Shown here piece after piece: positions 1 to 8,642 of a stretch of DNA of 64,000 nt (position 1 is the first letter of the stretch; each line of letters starts with the position of its first letter). This DNA is from Lewinellaceae bacterium. Lineage in GTDB: Bacteria > Bacteroidota > Bacteroidia > Chitinophagales > Saprospiraceae. The stretch spans positions 434,001-498,000 of the forward strand of contig JACJYB010000001.1 of NCBI GenBank assembly GCA_020636355.1, written 5' to 3'. Under the pieces are notes generated by a model. It was not told the origin of the DNA. It made no database searches and saw nothing but the letters and a program-made list of their open reading frames with translations. Position numbers and translations under genes: made by a program.

Positions 1-96
1 GCGTCGCACTTCTACCGGGTTGGAGCTTATCGTCCTTAAATATTGCACCAGATTATAGGTAAACGAGTCGTAGTTATCGAGGACCAGTATTCTCAT
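1..96 (-). CDS. trpG: Anthranilate synthase component II (glutamine amidotransferase), N-terminal fragment
   Basis: Only the first 32 codons lie in the window; the gene runs off the left edge. The visible N-terminus has the class I glutamine amidotransferase opening (MRILVLDNYDSFTYNLVQYL) shared by TrpG and PabA. Family role: TrpG releases ammonia from glutamine for TrpE to aminate chorismate. Its ATG overlaps the trpE TGA (ATGA), so the two are translationally coupled. TrpG is preferred over PabA because the upstream partner carries a TrpE-type LLES motif and the transcript starts with a Trp-codon leader. Confidence 0.9.
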   Translation of the reverse strand, partial: MRILVLDNYDSFTYNLVQYLRTISSNPVEVRR

Positions 97-1502
97 GATT
101 CGATTTTTTCTGCGAGTTCCAGAGCGCGTTTCAGTGCTCCTAATTTATTATTCACTTCCTGAAGTTCACTGGCTTCCACACTGGAAACCACCACGCCCGC
201 ACCGGCCTGATAGGTCAGTTTGTGATCCTTGCTCAGAAAGGAGCGTATCAGGATCGCCTGATTCATATCTCCGTTCAGCTGGATGTAGCCGATGGCACCG
301 CCGTAATAACTGCGCTGGACATTTTCGTAGCCATGGATCAGCTCGATGGCCTTGTATTTAGGTGCTCCGGAGAGGGTACCTGCCGGGAAGGTATCGGCAA
401 AGATCTGTACCGGATTGCTTTCCGGATACAACTCGCCTTCAACGGTACTGACCAGGTGCATGACGTGCGAATAAAAATGGATGGACTTCAGGTCCTTGAC
501 CTGCACATTTTGGGTGTGTTTGCCCAGGTCGTTACGGGCCAGGTCCACCAGCATGATGTGCTCTGCATTTTCTTTCGGGTCCTTGGTAAGGGCTTCTGCT
601 TTACGCAGGTCTTCCTCGGCATCACCGGTCCGGCGGTAAGTGCCGGCAATGGGATTCACCCGGGCCACCCCATTCTTGATAACCATCTGTGCTTCTGGAG
701 ATGAGCCGAAGATCTTGTAGGACCCCAGATCAAAGTAGAAGAGGTATGGGGAGGGATTGATGGATCGCAGGATGCGATAAACATTGAATTCATCGCCGGT
801 AAATCCCTGCTGGAACTGTCGGCTCAGTACGATTTGGAAGACGTCACCGATCTGGCAGTGGTGTTTGCCTTTGGTTACCAGATCCATAAACTCCTGGTCC
901 GTCAGATTGCTGGTTTCACCACCGGCCAGATGAAAGGGATAGGTGGTGAAGTTCCGGGAGAAAAGGATCCTGCGCAAGTCTTCGAGTTGGCTGGACCAGC
1001 CTTCCACCAGGTTTTCGATCAGGTAATATTCATCCTTGTAGTGGTTGAAGGCCAGGATGAAGCGATGGAGTTCGTAATGCATCTCAGGTATGTCCTGTTT
1101 CCGTTTCTCATCATCGAATTCCAGGGTGTCGAAGTACCGCACACCTTCGAAGTTTGTGTGCCCGAAAAACCCATTGACGAGCGGGTAGGGGGCATCGTAG
1201 GCTATTTCGAAGCTGTGGATACAATCATTGAGAGCGGCCGGTACATCGGCGATGCCGTTTACGGCAAGCCGCTCCACGGATTTATCCGGCCCGGTCATCC
1301 GGATCTGGTTATTCTTCACCTGGAAACTGGCGATGGTCTCCAGCCCGATGAAGGAGAACGATTCTTCCTTGTTTGAAAAGTCATTACTCTCCAGTAGCAC
1401 CGGATGGGTGTAGTGGTCGCGCAGTTTCAGGTACGACGTCACCGGAGTGATGAAGTCGGCAAGCCCTTTAGTGACGCGTGCGTTGATTTGGATTTTCTTC
1501 AT
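93..1502 (-). CDS. trpE: Anthranilate synthase component I
   Basis: Catalyses chorismate to anthranilate, the first step of tryptophan synthesis, with TrpG. About 469 residues, normal for the family. The N-terminal domain carries PVLLES near residues 35-40, the tryptophan feedback-binding motif typical of TrpE rather than PabB. The C-terminal chorismate-binding domain shows GDVFQIVLSRQF, PSPYLFYF, the PIAGTYRR segment, MLVDLARNDLG and the AGAGVV stretch near the end. I chose the ATG at 1502 (MKKIQINARV); an in-frame ATG at 1517 is also possible. The gene lies directly behind an attenuator-like terminator and Trp leader peptide, so expression probably follows tryptophan supply. Confidence 0.96.
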   Translation of the reverse strand: MKKIQINARVTKGLADFITPVTSYLKLRDHYTHPVLLESNDFSNKEESFSFIGLETIASFQVKNNQIRMTGPDKSVERLAVNGIADVPAALNDCIHSFEIAYDAPYPLVNGFFGHTNFEGVRYFDTLEFDDEKRKQDIPEMHYELHRFILAFNHYKDEYYLIENLVEGWSSQLEDLRRILFSRNFTTYPFHLAGGETSNLTDQEFMDLVTKGKHHCQIGDVFQIVLSRQFQQGFTGDEFNVYRILRSINPSPYLFYFDLGSYKIFGSSPEAQMVIKNGVARVNPIAGTYRRTGDAEEDLRKAEALTKDPKENAEHIMLVDLARNDLGKHTQNVQVKDLKSIHFYSHVMHLVSTVEGELYPESNPVQIFADTFPAGTLSGAPKYKAIELIHGYENVQRSYYGGAIGYIQLNGDMNQAILIRSFLSKDHKLTYQAGAGVVVSSVEASELQEVNNKLGALKRALELAEKIES

Positions 1503-1525
1503 ATGTCGTTCATTCACAAGGTATT

Positions 1526-1569
1526 AAAACGAAAACGCGGCTTGCCGGGTGGATCCGACAAACCGCGTT
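1526..1569 (-). terminator. trp attenuator terminator (segments 3:4)
   Basis: On the reverse strand, AACGCGGTTTG (1569-1559) pairs with CAAGCCGCGTT (1544-1534), an 11-bp stem with one G-U pair and a 14-nt loop. It is followed by TTCGTTTT. It lies between the leader peptide stop (1603) and trpE, where an intrinsic attenuator terminator belongs. Confidence 0.85.
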
Positions 1570-1612
1570 GTATATCTTCTTGATACCTATGGACGGCTCA
1601 GCTCACACCCGG
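1545..1612 (-). promoter_or_regulatory. Candidate trp antiterminator (segments 2:3)
   Basis: Two nested reverse-strand pairings compete with the terminator. CCGGGUG (1612-1606) pairs perfectly with CACCCGG (1551-1545), and UGAGCCG (1600-1594) pairs with CGGUUUG (1565-1559) using G-U pairs. The second takes the 5' arm of the terminator. The upstream arm lies beyond the footprint of a ribosome stalled at the Trp codons, but would be covered by one that reaches the stop codon. The opposite fold (1:2) pairs 1646-1636, including the first Trp codon, with 1592-1583. The folds were found by eye. Confidence 0.65.
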
Positions 1613-1659
1613 AAGGAGTAAGATCTGTGCCACCACCAATAGGTATGTTGTACGGTCAT
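1603..1659 (-). CDS. trpL: trp operon leader peptide (WWW)
   Basis: An 18-codon ORF reading MTVQHTYWWWHRSYSFRV and ending in TGA at 1605-1603. Three consecutive UGG codons in a tiny ORF directly upstream of trpE are the signature of ribosome-mediated attenuation. It has an ATG start preceded by an A-rich stretch (AAAAATTAAC), and a Bacteroidota-type promoter box about 22 nt further upstream. The peptide itself probably has no function; translation speed through the Trp codons is the sensor. Too short for ordinary gene callers. Confidence 0.88.
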   Translation of the reverse strand: MTVQHTYWWWHRSYSFRV

Positions 1660-1680
1660 GTTAATTTTTCTTGACGGGAC

Positions 1681-1712
1681 CAAATATATAGACATTAGCA
1701 AAGACTGTGCAA
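1681..1712 (-). promoter_or_regulatory. Promoter of trp leader/trpE
   Basis: Reverse-strand TATATTTG at 1688-1681 matches the Bacteroidota -7 box TAnnTTTG exactly. A TTG at 1712-1710, 21 nt upstream, could be the -33 element. Transcription would begin near 1675, just ahead of the leader ORF. Confidence 0.65.
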
Positions 1713-1847
1713 GTTTTTTAAGTAATTTTTGACTGGAGGGGTGATGAGTGCAGGTACCGGATCCTTTAAGGTTTGCGATCGGGACGTCCTCGCACCGGCA
1801 TTCCGGGGAATCCTCGCTTTCCTCGCTACACTTCAACACGTATACAC

Positions 1848-1855
1848 TATATTTG
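1848..1855 (+). promoter_or_regulatory. -7 box upstream of the YfhO gene
   Basis: TATATTTG matches TAnnTTTG exactly and ends 22 nt before the ATG at 1878. No convincing -33 TTG is visible. Its position argues for the 1878 start over the longer upstream reading frame. Confidence 0.5.
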
Positions 1856-1877
1856 CCCGATCTTAATTCAATACCAC

Positions 1878-4313
1878 ATGTCAAAAAGCTTTGATTTTAA
1901 GAAATTGTTGCCTCATCTGGGCGCATTTGCTGTGTTCCTGGCGCTTACCGTATTTTACTTCTACCCTCAGCTGCAAGGTAAGGTGCTCCACCAGAGCGAT
2001 ATCGTCTCCGGACAAGGTATGTCCCATGAGGTTAAACAGTATTACGAAGAGACCGGTGAAATTTCTTACTGGACGGATGCTATGTTTGGCGGGATGCCCA
2101 CCTACCAATTGTGGTACCCCAAATCTCAGAACCTGCTGAATGGAGTAGACAAATTGGTCAAGGCCTGGATCCGTTACCCGATTGGTATTTTCCTGGGATT
2201 GATGGTGATCCTTTACCTCTCATTACTTGCATTCGGCATAGACCGGAGAGTGGCACTGGTCCTGGCGCCGGCCTTCGGATTTTCCATATACTTCCTGTTG
2301 CTGGTCGAAGCTGGTCATAATACCAAACTGAACGCCATAAGCTATTTCGGACTGATTCTGGCCGGAATCTATTTGTTGCTGGAGAAAAAGCAATACCTGT
2401 GGGGCGGTCTGGTGCTGGCCATTGGCTCGGGGCTGGAACTGGCAGCGAATCACATTCAAATGACGTATTACCTGGTGCTTGCATTGGTTCCTTTCCTGAT
2501 CGCCTATCTGGTGAAATGGATAAAAGAAAGTGAGTGGAATCATTTGGGCAAAGTTGCGCTCTATGCAGCTGTTGCCGCTATACTCGCCGTCCTGGCCGGG
2601 GCGTCGCGGCTTTTGCCGACCTATGAATACCAGAAAGATACCATGCGTGGAAACCCCATCCTATCCAAAGGTACCCTGGGAGCGGATGCAAACAGCAGTA
2701 GTGAGACCGCAGGCCTGGATTATACCTATGCCATGAACTGGAGCAATAATGTGGGCGATCTCTTCTCTACCATGGTGCCTAATGTGGTCGGTGGTGGGAC
2801 CGTAGAATTCAATAGTTCCGGTACCCTGGCCAGTGAATTAAGGCGTAGAGGATACAATGGCTCCAAAATAAATCTGTATTGGGGGGGCTTGTATTCGACC
2901 GGAGGGCCTGCCTACTTTGGTGTCATTTTATGGCTGCTCTTTTTTGTGGGCGTATGGGCCTTGCGGGGGCCATTACGCTGGGGGTTGATCGCCTCCATGG
3001 CCTTGATATTGCTGATTTCACTGGGCAAATACGGCGGTCCGATCAATGAAATGTTTTTTAATACGTTGCCGCTATACAACAAATTCAGGGCGCCGAGTTC
3101 TGCCGTTACTGTAGCCATCTTTTTAGCCGCGGTAGGAGGTGCATTGGGGCTCAATGCGCTTTTATTTACCAAGAAAAAGATGGATGAGAAACTACGCATC
3201 CTCAAGAGGGCCGGAATTACAATGGGGGCTCTTTTATTGCTCATCTTGATTTCCGGAGTCTTATTTTTTGATTTTAAGGGGACTCAGGACGGTCAATTTG
3301 AGCAAGCTGGTTTACTCAATGCAGTCATTGATGAGCGCACCAGCCTGTTTTGGAAATCCATCGGAAGGTCGATCTTATTTGCCGGTGTAGCCTGGGCCGT
3401 GCTCTGGTTTTCACTGAAGCAAAAATGGAATTTGACCTACGTGGTCTTCGGACTCGGATTCCTGATGTTGGTCGATCTATGGGGAGAGGGCAGGCAGTTC
3501 CTGAACGCTTCCTCCTTTGAGAATAAAAAGCAACTGGATGATTATTACACCCCGCGACCGGTGGATCAGCTGATCATGAAAGACAAGGATCCTGATTTCA
3601 GGGTATTTGACATTACCAATGATCCATTTAATTCCTCTTTCGTATCCTACTTCCATAAATCCATCGGCGGCTATCATCCGGCCAAGTTGCAGCGTTATAT
3701 GGACCTGATTGATCGATACATTTCCAAGAATCATCAGCCGGTGCTCAACATGCTCAATACCAAGTATTACATCGTAAACGATGATCAGGGCAAGCCAACC
3801 GCTCAACCGAATACCCGCGCCTTGGGGAATGTCTGGTTTGTGGATAGTTATATGATCGTCGAGTCAGCCGATCAGGAATTTAACGGTTTGAACGGCCTGG
3901 ACCCGGCATCAAGAGCCATCATCCATAAGGACTTTGCCAGTGATCTGGAAGGGTTTACGCCTACAAAGGGTGGATCCATCGAAATGAAGTCGTACGCGCC
4001 AAACAAATTGGTTTACGAGTCCGATGCGCCCTCGGAACAATTGGCTGTTTTCTCGGAGATCTGGTATGGACCGGACAAAGGGTGGAAAGTCTATATCGAC
4101 GATCAGCCGTCAAAATTGCTCCGGGCCAATTACGCCCTTCGTGCCATGCGGGTTCCGGCCGGAAAGCACACCATTGTGATGCAATTTGATCCGGATTCAG
4201 TACGCATCGGAAAGCTCATTTCGTTGGTTTCATCCGGATTGTTGCTTTTGCTTGCTTTGGGATGGATCCTGCATACGCTGGGTCTGATCTCCCTTGGGAA
4301 ATCAAAAGCCTGA
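1878..4313 (+). CDS. YfhO family integral membrane protein
   Basis: About 811 residues. An N-terminal block of roughly a dozen hydrophobic helices runs from residue 15 to about 540, followed by a soluble C-terminal region and a last membrane segment near the end (LISLVSSGLLLLLALGWIL). This is the layout of the YfhO family, GT-C-like membrane proteins linked in Bacillus to glycosylation of cell-surface polymers. Substrate here is unknown. The ATG at 1878 (MSKSFDFKKLLPHL) is preferred to the frame opening at 1773, because a promoter box lies between them and the extra residues look non-coding. Downstream is the surface-glycan region, on the opposite strand. Confidence 0.85.
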   Translation: MSKSFDFKKLLPHLGAFAVFLALTVFYFYPQLQGKVLHQSDIVSGQGMSHEVKQYYEETGEISYWTDAMFGGMPTYQLWYPKSQNLLNGVDKLVKAWIRYPIGIFLGLMVILYLSLLAFGIDRRVALVLAPAFGFSIYFLLLVEAGHNTKLNAISYFGLILAGIYLLLEKKQYLWGGLVLAIGSGLELAANHIQMTYYLVLALVPFLIAYLVKWIKESEWNHLGKVALYAAVAAILAVLAGASRLLPTYEYQKDTMRGNPILSKGTLGADANSSSETAGLDYTYAMNWSNNVGDLFSTMVPNVVGGGTVEFNSSGTLASELRRRGYNGSKINLYWGGLYSTGGPAYFGVILWLLFFVGVWALRGPLRWGLIASMALILLISLGKYGGPINEMFFNTLPLYNKFRAPSSAVTVAIFLAAVGGALGLNALLFTKKKMDEKLRILKRAGITMGALLLLILISGVLFFDFKGTQDGQFEQAGLLNAVIDERTSLFWKSIGRSILFAGVAWAVLWFSLKQKWNLTYVVFGLGFLMLVDLWGEGRQFLNASSFENKKQLDDYYTPRPVDQLIMKDKDPDFRVFDITNDPFNSSFVSYFHKSIGGYHPAKLQRYMDLIDRYISKNHQPVLNMLNTKYYIVNDDQGKPTAQPNTRALGNVWFVDSYMIVESADQEFNGLNGLDPASRAIIHKDFASDLEGFTPTKGGSIEMKSYAPNKLVYESDAPSEQLAVFSEIWYGPDKGWKVYIDDQPSKLLRANYALRAMRVPAGKHTIVMQFDPDSVRIGKLISLVSSGLLLLLALGWILHTLGLISLGKSKA

Positions 4314-4341
4314 GGATCAATTGGATTGGCTGGTCGCAGAA

Positions 4342-4869
4342 CTATTTGCGTTCGCAGTAGACGGCGATATGACGTGGGGTCACCGAGCGCAGGAAGGACC
4401 GGAAGCTTAGCTTTAATTTAAAGGGAGGGGTCCACTGTTCGGAATCCACAACATTCCAGCCTGCTTTGTCCAGAAGCATGAACAATTGCCGGGGTTCAAA
4501 TTCGTGGAAATGGCGGTCAAATGGATCCATTTCATTCCAGTAAGCCTTTGCAAACCACAGCCTTAAGGGAACCGTCACAAATAGCCGGGGAGCAGCGATT
4601 TCTGTCAGGACCGTGAAGGGGTTTACCAGGTGTTCCACTATTTCGAAAGCCGTAACCGCATCAACACCGGGAGTCCTGACTACCTCGAAATGAAGATCCA
4701 GGTCTTCCCCCCCCGTGTTCTGAACAGAATAACCCGCCCCTTCCATCAGGGAGGAAAATGGATTGGTAATCCCAAGATCTAAAACCCGGGCAGGCGCAGT
4801 CAGATGTTTTTGCAAGAACGCAAGCGTCTTTTCAAATCGTATGCGGTGTGCTTTGGCGTAATTATTCAT
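4342..4869 (-). CDS. Class I SAM-dependent methyltransferase, small
   Basis: 175 residues. A degenerate motif I (ARVLDLGITNPF, around residue 30) is followed by DAVTAFEIVEHLVNPF, the typical 'D.v...evieHl.nP' acidic loop of methyltransferases acting on glycans or lipids. The glycine-rich loop is poor (LGITN instead of GxGxG), so cofactor binding may be altered. It ends with basic residues and has no membrane segment. It lies 57 bp downstream of a glycosyltransferase on the same strand, suggesting modification of the same sugar chain. Target unknown. Confidence 0.75.
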   Translation of the reverse strand: MNNYAKAHRIRFEKTLAFLQKHLTAPARVLDLGITNPFSSLMEGAGYSVQNTGGEDLDLHFEVVRTPGVDAVTAFEIVEHLVNPFTVLTEIAAPRLFVTVPLRLWFAKAYWNEMDPFDRHFHEFEPRQLFMLLDKAGWNVVDSEQWTPPFKLKLSFRSFLRSVTPRHIAVYCERK

Positions 4870-4926
4870 GATGACATGATTATATTTTTCACAAACGGGG
4901 ATGAACGGCGCCGACCAGCCTGCGTG

Positions 4927-6156
4927 CTAATAAGCAGGCTGCAGGATATGATCGTACAATTCGATGAGCGGCTTGGCGATCGTGCGCCAATTGAATTTAT
5001 CCTGGATAAATCTTCTTCCGTTCTGGCCGAATATTTCACGCAGCGAAGGATTGTGGTACAAGGTTAGCACCTTTTTGGCAAAATCCTGGCTGTCCTGGCT
5101 TTTGAATACCAGCCCACAACTATTTTCTTCCACGATTCTTTTTTGTGAGGTACAGTCACTCACGATAGCCGGCTTGGCCAGAGAAAGATATTGGAATAAT
5201 TTATTGGCATAGGTGGTATCGTGATGGATGTTTCGGTGCAAGGGACTGATGCCGATGTGACTGGCCTGGATGTACGTAGGAAATAGGCCGACATTCTGAT
5301 ATCCCTCAAAACTGACCAGATCATTTATTTTCAAGGAGTCGGCCAGTTGCCTGAGGTAGCCATCGGATTTGCTGTTACCGACAATGACTAATTTTACATG
5401 CGGTATTTCTTTTTTCAAATAGGGTAAAGATTGGATCACCTCCGCTAACCCGCGCCTTAACCCGGTTCGGCCCAAATAAAGAATTACGAAATTGTCTTTA
5501 AACCGATCGATAATAGGTTGGTGAATTCGGGGATTTTCGAAAAAAGATCTGGAAACTGTATTGGGTACCACGGTTATTTTATCCGGGTTGTGGTTAAGGG
5601 TTTTTGCATAATATTTTTTGGCCTCAGGGGTGACTACGATGATTTTCTTGGAGCGTCGGATGAAGGTCGTTTCGTATTTTTTCCATTTTTGTGGATTAAT
5701 GAGCCATTTTCCGGGAGATTTCCGGACATGGTCGTAGTATTTCATGATTTCGGGACGGTTTTCATGAAGATCAAGCACCACAGGAAGGTTATTTTCATTG
5801 ACTTCAAATACGGCCTTGGCAATTTGCATGTCATGGACATGGATGACGGCAGGGTTTACCTCCCTGAAAAACTGGCTGAGTAGCGGTTGCATTAACCGGT
5901 GGTAGATCGAGAATGTATAGGCTAATCCGGCAATGTTGTGGTAGTAGGCGGAGACAGGATAACGGTGTACCTGAATACCCATATAGTCTTCCCTTGTTTT
6001 CATCTTACCTGAATAGTCCAGGCAAAATAGATGGATTTCATAATTCGAGCGGATGAGTGAAAGGGCCTCATTTTGTACGCGGGCATCAGGAGGAAAGCTA
6101 TTGTCCAGGACAAAAGCGATCCGGCCATTTGTGGAATTAGTTGTAGTAGAAAACAT
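4927..6156 (-). CDS. Family 4 (GT-B) glycosyltransferase
   Basis: 409 residues. The N-terminal Rossmann half begins RIAFVLDNSFPPDARVQNEA and includes VIHVHDMQIAKAV. The C-terminal half has the retaining GT1/GT4 domain with VILYLGRTGLRRGLAEVI near residue 225, VKLVIVGNSKSDG, and NKLFQYLSLAKPAIVSD in the nucleotide-sugar binding region. Family role: transfer of a sugar from a nucleotide donor to a growing polysaccharide at the cytoplasmic membrane. The upstream 140 bp are strongly AT-rich. It is followed on the same strand by a methyltransferase. Confidence 0.88.
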   Translation of the reverse strand: MFSTTTNSTNGRIAFVLDNSFPPDARVQNEALSLIRSNYEIHLFCLDYSGKMKTREDYMGIQVHRYPVSAYYHNIAGLAYTFSIYHRLMQPLLSQFFREVNPAVIHVHDMQIAKAVFEVNENNLPVVLDLHENRPEIMKYYDHVRKSPGKWLINPQKWKKYETTFIRRSKKIIVVTPEAKKYYAKTLNHNPDKITVVPNTVSRSFFENPRIHQPIIDRFKDNFVILYLGRTGLRRGLAEVIQSLPYLKKEIPHVKLVIVGNSKSDGYLRQLADSLKINDLVSFEGYQNVGLFPTYIQASHIGISPLHRNIHHDTTYANKLFQYLSLAKPAIVSDCTSQKRIVEENSCGLVFKSQDSQDFAKKVLTLYHNPSLREIFGQNGRRFIQDKFNWRTIAKPLIELYDHILQPAY

Positions 6157-6295
6157 AATTAATTATTTCATTAAAAAATGTTTAAGTCAGAATACTTACT
6201 GTTTAACTATTATAGAATGTTATCTATTTTCAGTTTTATATAATTTATCTATTGAATTCAGGATGTTTTAATATTTTTTGGAAAACATTAAGTGC

Positions 6296-7069
6296 TTAAG
6301 AATAACTCTGGTAAAACTTTAATTTACGATCTCCACGCGACCCCATTATAACACCAAACGTAGGTTTATTGACTATCCAGGTTCTTTTGATCAGCAGTTT
6401 ATTGAAAATTCCCCACCAGATGGAATCCCGTATGTTCATGTATTTAAAGGAAAATCCTTTGCGGCTCAAATGGTCAATAATCACTTCATAGTCACCTTGA
6501 TGGTTGATTTGACCTAATTGAAAGGGCCTCCCCGAAATGACTGTTAAATTCAAATCCGGACATTTTTTAAACAGCTCTTCCATGCCCAGCAGGGTATTGT
6601 ATTCCGCACCGTTATTGGATATGTTGATGTGCTTTATCCGGGAATAATCAATGGTTAATTCGTTAACGATGTTATCCAGGGTGCCTAGGGTTACCTCCAG
6701 ATACGTATTTGTATAGCTGGGGCTTGGGTCACCAGGTATGATTTCCAGTTTGTTGTAGGAAGACCGGGTGCCCTGGATTAGTTTTTCGGTGGTCTGATGC
6801 GAATTGGTTCCTTTTTGAACAGTTCGGATAGAGAGATTTTTAGCACGGATCCATTGATTTAGTTTCTCATGATTTAATAGGTCCGGATCAATGGCTATGA
6901 TCAGTCGATTGTGTCCGGTGCGGGTATACATTTTGATGACATCCGGGGTTAAGTTGTTTGAGCCCAGATCAAAGCCGACTTGAATTCCAATTCCTCCTTT
7001 TCTTAGATTGGGAAATTTCAGAAAACCATCCAGACGGTTGTAGATCCTGACTAAGATGTTATCATTCAT
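6296..7069 (-). CDS. FkbM-like methyltransferase, divergent
   Basis: 257 residues. VGFDLGSNN near residue 35 resembles SAM motif I. The second half has VTLGTLDNIVNEL followed by IKHINISNNGAEYNTLLGM, aligning with the FkbM signature where a Tx-LD segment is followed by K-x-D-x-E-G-x-E. The usual Asp is Asn and the first Glu is not conserved, so activity is uncertain. The gene and its flanks look more AT-rich than neighbouring genes, compatible with later acquisition. An exact TATATTTG box precedes it. It sits between two glycosyltransferase genes. Confidence 0.65.
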   Translation of the reverse strand: MNDNILVRIYNRLDGFLKFPNLRKGGIGIQVGFDLGSNNLTPDVIKMYTRTGHNRLIIAIDPDLLNHEKLNQWIRAKNLSIRTVQKGTNSHQTTEKLIQGTRSSYNKLEIIPGDPSPSYTNTYLEVTLGTLDNIVNELTIDYSRIKHINISNNGAEYNTLLGMEELFKKCPDLNLTVISGRPFQLGQINHQGDYEVIIDHLSRKGFSFKYMNIRDSIWWGIFNKLLIKRTWIVNKPTFGVIMGSRGDRKLKFYQSYS

Positions 7070-7096
7070 GTGTTTCGTTCATTCACATTGTCGAAA

Positions 7097-7104
7097 CAAA
7101 TATA
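7097..7104 (-). promoter_or_regulatory. -7 box upstream of the FkbM-like gene
   Basis: Reverse-strand TATATTTG matches TAnnTTTG exactly, 28 nt before the ATG at 7069. A TTG lies 22 nt upstream of it, slightly wider than usual spacing. Confidence 0.5.
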
Positions 7105-7278
7105 TTAAAAATTTCCGTTATGCGTTCAAAAAAGAAAATCTGAATGGTAGAAGAGGTGAGCTTCACGGAACAATTGCTGGAGGGGACCCCAAATGCCAGA
7201 TGGACTAAAGCGCTTATTGGGTTGATTTGCAGCCGGCAGGATCGTGTTGTAACATCTACTAAGGAATGGATCACGAGC

Positions 7279-7308
7279 TTGACGAAAGGTCAAAGTTTGC
7301 TACTTTTG
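7279..7308 (+). promoter_or_regulatory. Promoter of the 7.3-kb glycosyltransferase
   Basis: TTG at 7279-7281, a 19-nt spacer and TACTTTTG at 7301-7308 reproduce both Bacteroidota promoter elements. Transcription would start near 7314, 12 nt before the ATG. This short leader argues against a separate small ORF in the 7144-7329 region. Confidence 0.7.
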
Positions 7309-7325
7309 GCGATTAGTTTTCCTTT

Positions 7326-8642
7326 ATGAAGAAAGTTTTGGTGTTGACCTATTATTGGCCTCCTTCCGGCGGACCGGGTGTGCAGCGAATTCTGAATTTT
7401 TGCAATTACCTGCCGGAATTTGGATGGCAGCCCATCGTCATAACTCCCAGGAACGGGACCTATCCGGTTAAGGATGAATCCCTGGTAAAGCAGATCAACC
7501 CATCGCTTAAGATTCATACGACGCAGACCCTGGAAGTATTTGCATTATACAATCTGCTCAAAACCGGAAAAGCGACGAAAGAATCTCCGGTGGGTATGTC
7601 CGATGTCATCGACAGCGCCAGTTTTTTTCAGAAATTATCAAATTACATACGGGCCAATTTTTTTGTTCCTGATCCGCGCATTGGGTGGAATCGATTTGCG
7701 GTAGCCGAAGCAGCCCGGGTCATCCGAAGCGGGGAGGTGGACGCGGTCATTACAACCGGACCGCCCCAGAGTACGCACCTGATTGGCTTGAAACTAAAGA
7801 AAAAGTTTAAGTTGCCCTGGGTGGCTGATTTACGGGATCCTTGGGTAAATATATTTTACAACCGCTATCTGCTGAGGACCGCAAAAAGCAAACGGAAAGA
7901 CCAGCGCTACGAAAATCAGGTGCTGGCCACAGCAGACCGTATTACCGTGGTAAGCACGGGGTTGATCGAGGAATTTTCAGATCGGGCAAAAGACATAACC
8001 CTGATTTACAATGGTTACCACTCGGCTGATTTTGACCATGTAGTGCCCAAAGAGATGGCGAAAGATACCTTCCACCTGGGTTATGTAGGAAGCTTCAAGC
8101 CCAGTCAGAATAACCATAATCTATGGAAGGCCATTGCAGCATTAATCCGGGAAAATGAAGATTTTGCCAAGTCCTTCGCACTCGTATTTGTAGGTAAGGC
8201 CGGTGAAGGACTTACCCGTACCCTCAGCGAATTTGGTTTGGAAAAATATGTTCAAATGGTCGGTTATGTAGGCCATAACGAAGCCATTTCCTATATGGCT
8301 GGTTTGCAGAGCCAATTATTTATCATTCCCGAAGTGGATGATAATAAAAAAATAATTACCGGGAAACTATACGAATACATGGCGGTGCAGAATCAAATTT
8401 TCAGTCTTGGACCGGTGGATGGAGAAGCTGCGGTTTTACTGAAAGAATTTGGCCATGATCCCATGCTTGCATACCAGGATCTGGAAGGTATGAAGAAAAC
8501 GCTGCTGGCCCAATTTAACCGGTGGAAAGACAATAACCGGCAACCGGTCAAAATGGGCGTACGCCCCGAAAAGTATAACCGGCGCAGCCAAACCAAAGTA
8601 TTGGCGGATTTGCTTGACCAGCTGACAAGTGGTGCAAAATGA
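7326..8642 (+). CDS. Family 4 (GT-B) glycosyltransferase, WcaI/WbuB-like
   Basis: 438 residues. Opens MKKVLVLTYYWPPSGGPGVQ, the 'YYWPP.GG.GvqR' acceptor-domain signature of bacterial family 4 enzymes. WVADLRDPWVN near residue 170 and LATADRITVVSTGLIEEF follow. The donor-binding half contains HLGYVGSFKPSQNNHNLW and KLYEYMAVQNQIF. It probably adds a sugar to a cell-surface polysaccharide at the inner membrane. Its last four bases overlap the start of the next gene (ATGA), so the two are translationally coupled. A strong promoter lies immediately upstream. Confidence 0.9.
   Translation: MKKVLVLTYYWPPSGGPGVQRILNFCNYLPEFGWQPIVITPRNGTYPVKDESLVKQINPSLKIHTTQTLEVFALYNLLKTGKATKESPVGMSDVIDSASFFQKLSNYIRANFFVPDPRIGWNRFAVAEAARVIRSGEVDAVITTGPPQSTHLIGLKLKKKFKLPWVADLRDPWVNIFYNRYLLRTAKSKRKDQRYENQVLATADRITVVSTGLIEEFSDRAKDITLIYNGYHSADFDHVVPKEMAKDTFHLGYVGSFKPSQNNHNLWKAIAALIRENEDFAKSFALVFVGKAGEGLTRTLSEFGLEKYVQMVGYVGHNEAISYMAGLQSQLFIIPEVDDNKKIITGKLYEYMAVQNQIFSLGPVDGEAAVLLKEFGHDPMLAYQDLEGMKKTLLAQFNRWKDNNRQPVKMGVRPEKYNRRSQTKVLADLLDQLTSGAK

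Noticed and set aside
7144..7329. 61-codon ORF before the 7.3-kb glycosyltransferase
   Set aside because: It spans the well-formed promoter at 7279-7308 and has no family resemblance.
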